From Rhipicephalus microplus (lineage: Eukaryota; Arthropoda; Arachnida; Ixodida; Ixodidae): a stretch of 64,000 bases of DNA. Under the pieces are notes generated by a model. That model was not told the origin of the DNA and made no database searches. It saw only the letters and a program-made list of their open reading frames with translations. How positions within the stretch are numbered: the stretch's first letter is position 1; every line of letters starts with the position of its first letter. Shown here piece after piece: positions 21,328 through 32,012 of the stretch. The position numbers were made by a program, and so were the translations under genes. The stretch lies in the NCBI RefSeq assembly GCF_043290135.1, contig NC_134705.1:37203771-37267770 (forward strand), given 5' to 3'.

Positions 21328-22723
21328 CGTGGCCTGCTCTCTTCGGAGCCACTTAACGAACCCGCCACTGCCGCACACAACAAGCTTTTGGCCATCTTTT
21401 CCCTACATGCTTCGTCCTTAGCTACTGTGGACCCAACTTATCCAAGCGAGTGTAGTTTGTTCTTATCTCACCAACGTGCTGACCCTTACTGTCGCCGCAT
21501 GATGGACCGTCTTGACGGGATTTGCCAGCCCCCTTGACGCCCGTCTTCGCCGACAGCTGACGCAATTCAAGCACAACAACCACGTCCTGTACCGTCATAT
21601 CTACCACCCAGATGGTCAACGTTTGGTGCCCGTTCTACCTCGCTCTCTTCCGGCTCAAGTCCTCATGACATATCACGACGACATATCTGCTGGATACATG
21701 GGCTTCCAGAAAACAGAAAACGTATGACCGCATAAGATGTCACTACTACTGGCCGGGCTTGTCCACCTGTGTCGCGAAGTACGTTGCTTCGTGCGCCCTT
21801 TGTCAGGGTGGCAGGCTACCTACATCAACTCGAAGTGGACAATTATAACCGCTCCCGTGTCCCCTGCAACCGTTTAAGGTAGTTGGCGTTGACCTGTATG
21901 GTCCGCTTCCTGTGACTGTCACGAACAATCAATGGATAGTTATAGCTGTCAACCAGCTGACCGGCTACGCCAAAACAGCTCCCGTGCCTTCTGCATTAGC
22001 TTCGGAAAGGGCTGACTTCATCCTCCGAGCAATAATCCTTCGTAACGGAGCTCCTCATGTAATCCCGAGTGACTGTGGAAGAGTATTTCTTTCAAAACTC
22101 GTCGAAGAAGTGCTCAAGGCATCCGGCACTACACACAAAACAAGCTCCAGTTACCATCCTCAGACGAACGGCCTAACTGAGCGCTTTCATCGTACACTGT
22201 CAGATAGATAGCGATGTATATAAAACCGGGACACCATTTTGCATTTGTCACTTTTGCGTATAATACCCCTGTACAGCACACAACCGGTTACTCGCTGTTC
22301 TACCTTGTCCACGGTCGCTTCCCCTATGCTTTCCTCGGCGTTTCGTTCTTCTCTGCGCCTGTTAAACCATGTTCATCTTCAAGTGAAGAGTACGTGTCTG
22401 GTCTACTTCATTACCGCCAGCTGGCTTGCGTCAACACTGAAGCCAAGCAACAGGATCGCAAGCTTGAGTATGATGCCTCTCATCGTGCCGTGTCCTTCAG
22501 CCCTGGCGACGAAGTCCTCCTTTTTACACCCATTCGCACTCGCGGCCTGTGCACGAAGTTTCAATTACGTTTTATTGGCCTCTACACTGTCTTGGAGCAA
22601 ACGTCTGCTGTGAATTATCGCGTGGCACTCGTTCTTCTTCCAACGGACTGCCACTGCCGGGCAGCAGAATTATTCCACGTATCCTGCATGAAGCCTTTCA
22701 TACGGCGTTCCTCTTCGCTTTAA
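21328..22723 (+). pseudogene. LTR-C integrase
   Basis: The zinc-binding region is at about 21650-21830 (TYHDDISAGYMGFQKT ... SCALCQ, frameshifted). The core has VGVDLYGPLPV, VIPSDCGRVF and a PQTNGLTERFHRTL box (D, D, E) in the 21912-22211 frame, then a stop at 22209-22211. The 22214-22723 frame has the C-terminal domain with a GPY/F-like module (RFIGLYTVLEQTSAVNYRV). Integrase would join cDNA to the host chromosome. Confidence 0.85.
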
Positions 22724-22737
22724 ACTGCGGCCAAGAA

Positions 22738-22758
22738 CTGCGGGGGGAGGGAAGTTAG
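22738..22758 (+). other. LTR-C polypurine tract
   Basis: A G-rich purine run (cggggggagggaag) directly before the 3' LTR, in the position where plus-strand DNA synthesis is primed. Confidence 0.75.
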
Positions 22759-22925
22759 TGTAGGCATTCATTAAGCACATCTACTTTTTCACACATGTTC
22801 ATCATCTTGAGTGGTCATCATCTTCATCTGCTGGGGGGACTTGGCTTGCCTGAGTTTTGTGCCTCGGGTGTGGTCGCTTCATCGTGTCTTCTGGGCCTAA
22901 TAAAGATTGCCTTCACCGTTACATG

Positions 22926-22928
<3 letters not shown>
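22759..22928 (+). repeat. LTR-C 3' LTR
   Basis: 170 bp, TGTAGGCATT ... TACATGACA, aligned end to end with 14758-14928. The next base starts an AT microsatellite. Confidence 0.92.
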
Positions 22929-23002
<74 letters not shown>

Positions 23003-23006
23003 ATAT
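22929..23006. repeat. AT microsatellite shared by two LTR elements
   Basis: AT dinucleotides with one TTT interruption near 22988. The left edge is the end of LTR-C and the right edge is the end of LTR-F, so two retroelements meet in one AT tract in tail-to-tail orientation. Confidence 0.97.
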
Positions 23007-23185
23007 TGAAAAAGGGTTTATTGGCGACTGTTGCGACGGTGGTCCTACGATGAAACACGATCGGGAAAGAGCAACGGTCAAGCCGATGCCGGCGATGATC
23101 AGCATGAGCCGAGCGAGACAAGCCCAGCACCCAGTAACCAAGCGGTGGCGATGTTGCTTGCCAACGATGCATTTTCATCTCCACA
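23007..23185 (-). repeat. LTR-F 3' LTR, 179 bp
   Basis: On the minus strand it starts TGTGGAGATG right after a G-rich polypurine tract (complement of 23186-23205) and ends CCTTTTTCA, next to the AT microsatellite. AATAAACCC near the end fits a polyadenylation signal. Confidence 0.8.
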
Positions 23186-23220
23186 ATTTGCCCCCGCCCA
23201 AAAAGAGCCATCATGGCGAC

Positions 23221-24190
23221 CTAATAGTCTGGAGCCAGAGGGCTATGATATGGCTTAAGGCGGGCGACGTGGACGATGTCACGTCCACGCCGGCGCATGT
23301 CGTCAGATGGGGAAAGTGGTTCAATGAGAAAATTCACTGGCGAGGTTCGCTCCAAATCGCGGTATGGGCCCTCGTACTTTGGAACGAGTTTTGAGGGAAG
23401 GCCGGGGGTTTGGTAAGGAACAGCCAGCCGTACAAGTGATCCCGGGGAATAGCTGTGGCTTTGTGAAGAGTCGGCCTTGTTTTCCTTCTGGCGCTGCTGT
23501 TCTTGTGACGTAAAGCTGCGTGTGAGTTCACAACGCTCTTCCGCATTTCGGGCAGCTTCGGACACAGATGTGCATTCGGATGCGTCAGGACGGTATGGAA
23601 GGAGAGTGTCGATGATGTGGGATGGTTCGCGTTCATAAAGAAAAAAGAAAGGTGAAAATCTAGTTGTAGACTGTGCCACGGTGTTGTATGCGAACGTGAT
23701 GAATGGAAGAATGTGATCCCAGTTAGTATGATCGGATGTCACATACATCGCGAGCATATCGCCAAGGGTGCGGTGAAATCTCTCCGTGAGCCCATTAGTC
23801 TGCGGGTGGTTACGGGATGGTCTTACGATGAACAACATGGCATTCAGAAAGCAGAGACGTGACGACTTCTGATAGGAAAGTTTGACCTCGGTCACTTAGT
23901 AGTTCTCGAGGTGCACCATGTCGTAGTATGAAGTGATGAAAACGAAGGATGCTACGTCCCGCGCAGTGGCACTTGGAAGGGCGGCGGTCTCAGCGTAGCG
24001 TGTTAAACGGTCCACAGCGACTATGATCCACCGATTTTCATCTGACGTTGTCAGTAGAGGGCCATAGAAATCAATTCCAATCCGATCGAAAGGTTTGGCA
24101 GGGCACGGAAGCGGTTGAAGCGCACCGGACAAGTGGAAAGACGGTGACTTGCAGCGTTGGCAGTCAGGGCAGCCCATAACTCATTTTCGA
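23221..24190 (-). pseudogene. LTR-F integrase core and C-terminal domain
   Basis: The 24177-23896 frame has CPDCQRCKSPSF (zinc finger exit), FDRIGIDFYGPL (first Asp) and VDRLTRYAETAALPSATA, then a stop at 23896. The segment with the second Asp is degraded by a frameshift. The 23895-23221 frame has PQTNGLTERFHRTLGDML with the Glu, FSPFFFLYEREP, and KYEGPYRDLERTSPVNFL, which is the GPY/F module found in many Ty3/gypsy integrases. It ends at 23221 just before the LTR. Confidence 0.85.
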
Positions 24191-24198
24191 ACAAAATT

Positions 24199-25840
24199 TT
24201 ACATTCCGCACCAGTAGAAGCGATGGCGAATGCGTTCGTAAGTTTTGAAAACTCCGACATGACCACATTGGGGATCGTCATGAAAGGAGGCGCAGATTTG
24301 GGATCGCAAGCTGCGCGGGACAACCAAGAGCCACTTACGACCTTCAGGGGCGTAGTTGCGTCGGTGTAGCAGCCGATCACGTATGGCGAAATAAGCAGCT
24401 TGACGTCGAAGAGATCGTGGTACCGCAGTGGTTGACGATCTAGAGAGACAGACAAAAAGGGAAGCGATCCACGGGTCTTTGTGTTGTTCACTGGTAAAGT
24501 AGTCGAGGTCGAGAGATGCGTTGGAGTTGGTACCAGTGGTTCCGCAGACCGAGTCGGGAGGTAAAGGTGAACGCGACAGGGCGTCGGCGTCCGAATGCTT
24601 GCGTCCGCTGCGATAGATGACACGAATGTCGTACTCCTTAATTTGCAGTGCCCACAGAGCTAGGCGGCCAGAAGGGTCTTTCAAAGGGGCGAGCCAACAA
24701 AGTGCATGGTGGTCCGTTACCAGGTCGAATGGGCGACCGTACAAATAAAGGTGGAACTTGAGAAGCACCCACACTAGCGTTAAGCACTCCTTTTCAGTGA
24801 GGCTGTAATTAGCCTCAGCTTTAGTAAGCGTGCGACTCGCATAAGCGATGACGTATTCGGAGTAGCCCGGCTTTCGTTGGGCGAGGACAGCGCCAAGACC
24901 AACCCCGCTAGCGTCTGTGTGAACTTCCGTTGCAGCTTTTGGGTCGAAATGCCGAAGAATTGGAGGAGATGTTAGCAGACTACGGAGCGTGGCAAACGCA
25001 ACGTCGCAGTCAGGAGACCAGGATGAAAGGTCTGCGTCACCGCGTAGGAGGTTGGTCAGTGGCGACAGGATCGACGCAAAATTTCGCACGAAGCGTCGGA
25101 AGTACGTGCATAGTCCAACAAAACTGCGTAATTCTTTCAGTGTAGTAGGTTTCAGGAATTCAGCAACTGCTCGCAGTGTTGCAGGGTCGGGTAGAACACC
25201 ATGCTTCGACATGATATGTCCCAAGATGGACAGCTCTCGCGCGGCGAAGCGGCACTTTTTAAGGTTCAGTTGGAGCCCAGCGTTCGTTAAACAAGTCAGA
25301 ACCAGTTGGAGCCTAAGGAGATGTGTAGGAAAATCGGGAGAGAAAACAACAATGTCATCGAGGTAGTGTAGACACACAGACCACTTCAGTCCACGCAGTG
25401 TGTTTCCATGAGTCGTTCAAACGTGGCAGGAGCATTACTAAGCCCAAATGGCATTACGTTAAATCTGGTGTAATGAACGCAGTTTTCTGGCGATCAGCTT
25501 CTGCCATAGGAATCTGCCAGTATCCCGATCGTAAGTCTAAGGAGGAGAAGAATTCGACTCCTTGGAGGCTGTCAAGGGCGTCGTCGATGCGCGGTAATGA
25601 ATAGACGTCTTTGCGCGTCACCTTGTTTAATCGCTGGTAGTCAACGCAAAATCGAATCAATCCATCCTTCTTTCGAACTAGAACGATAAGAGATGCCCAA
25701 GGACTGTGCGATGGTCGAATGACGCGATGGCGTAGCATCTCTTCGATCTGGTCGTTGATGACGTGACGTTCTGCAGCAGAGACACGGTACGGTCTTTGAC
25801 GCAATGGCTGGTGCGAACCGGTGTCAATGTAGTGGTGCAC
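24199..25840 (-). pseudogene. LTR-F reverse transcriptase, RNase H and integrase zinc finger
   Basis: The 25840-25454 frame is the RT N-terminus (LRQRPYRVSAAERHVINDQI ... [16 protein letters not shown]). The 25377-24199 frame (392 codons) carries the palm with an intact YLDD box at 25354-25365, RNase H ([51 protein letters not shown]) and the start of the integrase zinc finger ([12 protein letters not shown]). The short break at 25378-25453 contains a frameshift in the FGL box. This is the best preserved pol in the antisense element. Confidence 0.9.
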
Positions 25841-25921
25841 TGTGGAAGTCCGACCCGATTGCGGCTGAGAAACGTCGAATGAATTCGCGAAGTGCTGGAG
25901 GAGAATAAGAAGCTCGGCGCG

Positions 25922-26660
25922 CTAATGGGCACTTAAGGTGTCGGCGATGGAACTCGAGAAGGTGTCACTCGACGAGCATTCCAGTGGGGAAAGGACATGA
26001 AGTTCGGTCGAGGTGTTACTGCACGCTTCGTCTGGCATGTTAAGGAATAAAGAGGAATCGAAATACTCCACTCGACCGAGACATTTGCCGGCAAGTAGCG
26101 TAAGCGGCGCAGAAAGGCTGTTGTGGACGAAAATATTGCTTCGGCCAGCAGTGATATCAAGTGTAGCAAAAGGCAAGGAATTGGCTCTGCGACTCATGAA
26201 AATATCGGAAGGTGTAAACATTACTGTAGCATCGCTGTGGTCATCGCAGAAAACAGGGACAACGGCAAGAGAGGCTGGCGGAATTTCAGTGTCTTCACGC
26301 ACGACTAGTTTTGGGGACTGCTCAAGAGTTTCGTGCAAAGGTTCGTCAGACAGGTGCAAAAATTGAACTTCAGCGCGTGTGCAGTCGATGACGGCATGAT
26401 GATCTGACAGGAAGTCCCACCCGAGCATAACGTCATGCGAGCACACTGAAAGGACGATGAACTAGACAACGTACATAGAGCCTTGGATGAATATGCGGGC
26501 TGTACAGGTGCCGAGAGGTTGAACTGGTTGTGCGCTAGCCGTACGAAGCGATAGTCCAGAGAGCGGCGTGGTCACTTTGCGTAGGGAGCGGCAGAGCTAG
26601 GCGGCTATAACAGAAACGGCAGCACCTGTGTGGATAAGGGCAAAGGTAGAAACACCATCG
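25922..26660 (-). pseudogene. LTR-F protease region with altered active site
   Basis: The protease box reads ALIHTGAAVSVI: the family motif D-T-G is changed to H-T-G (codon complement of 26630-26632). A TAG follows shortly after (near 26600). RSLRKVTTPLSGLSLRTA and, in the 26446-25922 frame, MLGWDFLSDHHAVIDC complete the domain. The tail (about 26350-25922) is the linker to RT. Confidence 0.8.
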
Positions 26661-26869
26661 ACAGATATGGCAACGACGTTAGCCGGTGAAGTGCGAGGAC
26701 GACGGCGCAGTTCTTGCCTCTGGAACTGCGTCGTTCAGTTTTCCCGGTTGGAGGAAGCGGCTCGGGGACGCATTGGCGACAGAGATCGCCTGCGAGGAGA
26801 CGGCGAGCGGGGAGAGTGAGTCGGTGATGGGAGCTGGGGTGACCGAGACTCGAAAAGGTTAGTGTAGCC

Positions 26870-27735
26870 CTACTGTGGTGAGGGGTAGGGAGCAGGTAGG
26901 TGCGTGGGCTGCGAGTCATACTGTAACTGCCAAGTAGCGTTGTGTTGCGATTGGAAGCGATGACGACAATATCGTGCCGCGTGTCCTGGAGTACCGCAGG
27001 CGTAGCAGATTGGTCGATTGTCAGCAGTGCGCCAGGAATTGCTGATTCGCGGTGCGGCCCAAGGTGTCGAAAGAGGGGTAGAGTGGGGAGCAAGTGCAGA
27101 CATTGGGGGGCAAATGCTGCTGGCGGGGTTCACGGCGTACTACCTGGGCATAAGAGGCGCGGCCACGAGCTGCATAGCCGGCGCATGGGGAACAGGCATG
27201 GCCACAGGCTGCTGGTGGGTAGCGACGGGAACAGCCTGAGCTACCTCTTCGGCAATAACATCGCAGAGTGGGGAGGGCAGACGAGAGGACGGCGGCTGCT
27301 GCGTGAAGCAAATCAACGACAGCTGCCGAGCTACTTCTTCACGCACGAAGTCTTTGATCTCTTGCAGGGTTGTTGAGTAATCAGGAACAGAAGTAAGACT
27401 AGATAGTGAGTCAGCGTGTGAGGAAAATGGCCGAGTCAGGGCGCGCTGCTTCCTCAACTCGTCGAAACTTTGAAATAAAGTCACAAGTTCCGCAACGGTG
27501 GCAGGATTGCGCGCCAGGAGCATCTGAAATGCGCCGTTTTAACCCTTTGTGGATGTGTTGAATCTTCTCCGACTCGAGCATGGTGGTGTTCACACGGTTG
27601 CAAAGACCAATAAGGTCTTCGATGTAACTGGTGAATGATTCAGATGGCTTCTGTGCGCGAGTCAGCAAGCGTTGTTTGGCTCAGGACTTGCGGACCGTGG
27701 GTCGGCCGAAAACGTGGGTCAGCCGAAAACGTGGG
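26870..27735 (-). pseudogene. LTR-F gag, 5' truncated
   Basis: Capsid segments read SFTSYIEDLIGLCNRVNTTM (27668-27411 frame) and LLARNPATVAELVTLFQSFD (27523-27140 frame), with a frameshift near 27530. The zinc knuckle CYACGTPGHAARYC is complete in the 27133-26870 frame. Upstream of 27735 the rest of gag and the 5' LTR are missing. The region 26869-26661 is the gag tail and spacer. Confidence 0.8.
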
Positions 27736-27830
27736 AAGTGGTGTGCAAACTGCACCTGATATCCATTGGGTGAATCACCGACCATTATTGGACACATAGT
27801 TGGACGTTCATTTTTATTTACAATGCTTCA

Positions 27831-28028
27831 TTGGTGCTAGCTGCTGGTCATATAGATAGAAGACGTGTTGTACAAAGACAAACAAGAGAACGAATAAAAC
27901 ACAAATGGTGTTTGTCATGTCTCGTTGCCGCATAAAAGTGAACGAGACCCAGACAAACACCACTTGCGTTTTGTTTGTTCTTTAGTTTGCACCGATTCTC
28001 CTCTATCATATATGACCAGCTGCACCAA
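27831..28028. repeat. 198-bp imperfect fold-back element
   Basis: The left arm (from 27831, ttggtgctagctgctggtc) and the complement of the right arm (ending 28028) match with small gaps. The innermost match is strong (tggtgtttgtc, then gtctcgtt). The loop is about 12 bases. It has no coding capacity and differs in sequence from the hairpin at 14541-14740. Confidence 0.75.
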
Positions 28029-28159
28029 TTAAGCATTAAAATAAAGATGAATGGTCGACTAGGTGCCCATTATTATTCTTTGACTTACCCAATGCTTATT
28101 TATTGGAGATTAGGTTACAAAAACAATATTCCAATAAAGTGGTCTATATTTTCGGTGAA

Positions 28160-28342
28160 CATCCACATATCTGCCCTGGACACCCGCAGAACTGCCGCTG
28201 AATTGCCCATTAGTATGTTCCTTAGTATCCTGCAGATGTCCGCTCGACGCCGATCAACAATTTGCGGACGACCAGTGGGCGACCGAGACATCCGGAAGCG
28301 TTTGTCCAGTGGACGTCTATCGGTGTTTAATTGCCCATTGCG
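28160..28342. repeat. Right terminal inverted repeat of the 14.7-kb insert
   Basis: Inverted relative to 13609-13757. It shows TTAGTATCCTGCAGATGTCC near 28223-28242 and ends tgcccattgcg at 28342. The duplicon resumes directly after it. 28029-28159 shows nothing else. Confidence 0.6.
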
Positions 28343-29388
28343 CTATTGTGTTTGTACCTGCGCTTTTTTAAAGGGCCACTCACCAGGCTTTGAAAATAAG
28401 AAAAACGAGTGCAATACTCTATTCTGATATTTCTTGTCCTTCTTTCATATTTCTGTGACGCAGTCAGCAGTTCCCGTCATGCCTATAGCTACATGCTCTG
28501 GATTGGTGCTTATACGCGAAAAATCAAAAGTGGTATGCGTAGAACACTGCTTTGCCATACCGTCGCTCGTCCGTTTTTCCTGATCTCGCGTGAATATCAC
28601 GAACAATCAAGCAATTACCCTTAAATTTGTGTGTTTACAACTCCTCAAGCGGCGATAACAGCGTCAGGTCGAGAAGCGCAAAATCCTGTTAAGCGTTAGC
28701 ACTGGCTGTTCACGTGCTTTTAAGAACTAAGGTGTGAGGAGGACACTTCACATCAAATCATGTTTATTACGCAATTAAGTTCCGTTACATGGTTAGAAAG
28801 TACAACAGAAAGTTCTATAAATTTCGAGAGAAACTTACAGAGCTAGGGACCTCCTACAACGGCATTAGTGCAGTAAATACAAATTTTACAGCATAATATG
28901 CGAATTTATAAGCAATGAATACCGAGCTTAGTTAGCAAAAACGATGCAATCAACGCATATAACGTGATGGTAATAATACTAAAAAAATTACACATAAATA
29001 TTCAATAGCACAAGATAACACGGCAACAAGAAGCAAGAATAACGAACTCTACATGACAAATGGTACTAGTTTTATTATCCATGGCTTCGTTTCTACAAAA
29101 GTGAAAGTAGATACGAAACCGACAGAGAACTGTTGGAGCAATTATTGTTATTTTACAGGTTAGATGAGTTGAAAAATTTATGAACAAAATATATTTTTCT
29201 ATGCTAGGTGAAAATGTGAACGTTTTGCGATAATTTTATTTCAAAGGGCAATGAATTGCAAATCGCTATGCTTGTAAACAAGGTTGTGAACTACCCATAG
29301 TTTGTTCTGGCGGCCAGTAAAAGAAGAATATTGCACAGCGAAAACCAGTTGGTATAGCTGTTACGAAACTGATGGTGATTTATGCATG
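28343..29388. repeat. Duplicon copy B, part 2
   Basis: It matches 348-1391 of copy A, starting 'tgtgtttgt' and ending at CATG, the target site of LTR-B. It contains no gene I recognise, as in copy A. Confidence 0.85.
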
Positions 29389-29547
29389 TGTGGCGAAGCC
29401 TTCCAACAGTGGGTCGTCCTCTCCAGCACATTCTAGTGAGTCGCCCTTTTTGCAAAAAGAAGAGCAGCTCGTGCAGAGAGTTGGTACCTGCATTGACTAT
29501 CGCTGTCAAGTATCACCGACAAGTGTCCGCCAATAAACGTCTCAACA
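29389..29547 (+). repeat. LTR-B 5' LTR
   Basis: TGTGGCGAAG ... CTCAACA, TG/CA ends, AATAAACG near the 3' end. A possible primer-binding site begins TGGTGGAGAG at 29551. Confidence 0.94.
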
Positions 29548-29595
29548 ATTTGGTGGAGAGTGCTGTGCCCTTCAAACACCTTCAGTTAGCATTCG

Positions 29596-30924
29596 ATGCC
29601 CTTGGAGCTTCGATCCCGTACCGTGCCTTCTACCATGCACCAAGACGCCGCGCAGCAAACGCTTCCTCCTGCGCCGACGCCATGTTCCGGTGTCCCCCGC
29701 ATCCGCGACCCTCCTGTCTTTACCGGCGCGGATGGCACCGACGTCGAGGACTGGCTCGCTACGTACGAACGCGTCAGCGTCCGCAATCATTGGGACGAGG
29801 CAGGTAAACTCGGAAACCTGGTTTTCTACCTCGCGGGTGTGGCCGGCATGTGGTACAACAACCACGCATCCGATTTCCCCACTTGGTCCGCTTTTAAAAC
29901 CGCTGTCGTCGACGTGTTCGGCCGTCCTGCCGTTCGTAAACTGCAAACCGAACAGCGGTTACGTAAACGAGCACAGCAGACCGGTGAGTCCTTCACAAGT
30001 TACACAGAGGACATCCTTGACTTGTGCAAGAAAGTGGACGCGGGCATGTCAGAGGCTGGCAGAATTACCCATGTTCTAAAAGGCATCGCCGACGATGCCT
30101 TCACCTTGCTCCTGGCCAAGAACGCTCGCACTGTGGCAGAGATCATTAAACTATGCCAAAGTTACGAGGAGCTGCGGCGGCAGCGGTCGATGACCCGTCG
30201 ACCACCTTCACGTGACGCTGATCTCTCGGCCTTGTCAACACTTCCTGACCACACCACCTTGCTCGCTAAAATCAAGTCATTCGTGCGTGAGGAAGTTGCC
30301 CGCCAGGTCTCTTTACTGGCTTTTGCTTCCCCGCAACGTGCTCAACTGCCGTCAAGCACAATTCTGACTCCCCTCCGCCGAGCCATTCAGTAGGAAATCG
30401 CGGAGGTCGTTCCTGAATACCACCAGCCGCCTCCAGTATCTACACCACTCAGTTACGTCCAAGTTGTCGCCAGGCCACCCCCACCGATTCCTCTGGCTGG
30501 CCCCCTTGGTTACACCGAAACCATCGCCAGGCCCCAGGCCTTCGGAGAAACTGTGCCGCCAACATATGCCGACGTCATCCACGTGCCCCGTGTGCCGCCC
30601 AATATGCCGTTATATCAGCAGCCGGCTCGCCCATCGCGTTCTGCGACATGGATGGGACCCGCGAACCGATGGCGCACTCCTGACAATCGCCCCATCCGCT
30701 TTGCTTGTGGTTGCGTCGGTCACGTAGCACGCTATTGCAATCGTGTGCAGCAACCGCAGGTCGCCTCCCATTTTCCCAGCCAATCGAGCCGCTTTTATGA
30801 CCAACCGCCGCCTACGTCACCGTCCTCCCGCCCCGCTCCATCTACCCGCCGTTCACATTCTCCGCGACGTCGCTCACTGTCACCGATGCGGCCACGTCCA
30901 CTAGAGGGTGACCAGGAAAACTAG
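29596..30924 (+). pseudogene. LTR-B gag with one stop and a damaged zinc knuckle
   Basis: It starts at ATG 29596, 48 bases after the LTR. One frame runs to 30924 with a single premature TAG at 30391-30393. Capsid motifs: DVEDWLATYERVSVRNHWDE, WSAFKTAVVDVFGRPAV, ESFTSYTEDILDLCKKV. The tail is proline-rich, then the zinc knuckle, then an RS-rich end (RRSHSPRRRSLSP). The first Cys of the knuckle is Arg (CGC at 30697-30699), where LTR-F has Cys; the remaining C, H and C are present. Apart from these two changes the gene is almost intact. Confidence 0.9.
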
Positions 30925-30995
30925 TCGTCTCAGTTCACGAGGCAAGGGCTGCGACGCTGTCGAACTGCGGAAGCCCCCAGGAAAGCCCATCGAAC

Positions 30996-32012
30996 GTGAT
31001 AGACGTCATTGTGGATGGTGTTCGTGCATCTGCCCTTGTAGATACTGGAGCCGCCGTATCCGTCATGGACGCAAAACTTAGCCGATTACTGCGCAAAGTG
31101 ACCACGCCAGTCTCCGGGCTCTCCCTCCGTACAGCCAGGGTCCAAAGCATTCACCCTACAGTGATGTGTACAGCCCGCCTCATGAATCAGGACGTGATGT
31201 ATGCCGTCGAATCTATCATAATTCCTTCATGCTCTCACGACTTCATCCTAGGGTGGGATTTTCTCTCCCGCCACGACGCCGTCATTTGTTGCGCACCAGT
31301 AGAAATAGAGCTGACACAATTCTCTTCTTTGACGCCGGCCGACAGTCCATCTGCTACAAGCAAGTTACTCGTCAGGGACGACACGCAAGTGCCTGCAAAC
31401 TCGTCCGTGGCGGTGTCGGTCTACTGCGCAAGTTTTTCCAACACCGCTGCACTCCTCTCGCCATCTCATCGTGTTTTCACCAGAAAAAGCTTGCTGGTTC
31501 CTTTCGCGACCGTGCAAGTCACTCACGGCAGCACCACTATTTTTGTTTTGAACTCATCCCCGTACAGTGTTACGTTGGTGCGAGGAGAATGTCTCGGCAG
31601 CGTGGAACCCATCGAAGATGCACAAGTCATGGATCAACCTGATGACACGCACTGCCGAAGTTCGAATACGCTTAGTGCTGTCTATACATCTGTTTCATCA
31701 TCCGCTGATGTATTCGGTCCTTCCATTGCCGACAACCTTACGGCGGTCCAGTGCTCCAAGCTTCTGGCCCGGTTGGAAGAATTCCGCTCTTCTTTCAATG
31801 TCGCTTAACCTTCTCTCGGCTGCACATCCACTATTACGCATCGCATCGACAAAGGCGAACAACCACCACTACGGCAACGTCCATATCGCGTATCTCCCAC
31901 AGAACGCCGTGTAATCAACGAGCAAGTGAACGACATGCTGCGCCGCGATGTTATTCGACCCACTAACAGCCCCTGGGCTTCTCCTGTCGTTCTCGTCGCG
32001 AAGAAGGATGGT
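30996..32012 (+). pseudogene. LTR-B protease and start of RT
   Basis: The aspartic protease box is intact: ALVDTGAAVSVM with Asp at 31041-31043, followed by RLLRKVTTPVSGLSL and FILGWDFLSRHDAVI. The frame meets TAA at 31806-31808, continues in the same frame through RQRPYRVSPTERRVINEQV and [15 protein letters not shown], and shifts near 32012. Start of Pol relative to gag is not clear: Gag ends at 30924 and the protease frame is different, so the family may use a frameshift. This is inference. Confidence 0.85.

Larger units (their letters stand above)
14758..22928 (+). mobile_element. LTR-C: complete but dead Ty3/gypsy retrotransposon
   Basis: Two LTRs (171 and 170 bp) flank gag, protease, RT, RNase H and integrase in the Ty3/gypsy order. 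Total length is 8171 bp; without the LINE-H insertion it is about 5.25 kb, the same as LTR-B. Both outer flanks are AT microsatellite (14737-14757 and 22929 on), so the target duplication cannot be delimited beyond ATAT. LTR divergence by my count is 14 substitutions and one gap. Stops, frameshifts and a lost RT catalytic residue show that the copy is inactive. Confidence 0.9.
23007..27735 (-). mobile_element. LTR-F: antisense Ty3/gypsy element, 5' truncated
   Basis: On the minus strand: gag (27735-26870), protease (26660-25922), RT/RNase H (25840-24500), integrase (24400-23221), polypurine tract and 3' LTR (23185-23007). No 5' LTR exists; gag starts abruptly at about 27735 next to a small local duplication of gttttcggc. 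It is the same type of element as LTR-B and LTR-C. The frame is broken in several places but long frames survive, so it is probably not very old. Confidence 0.88.
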
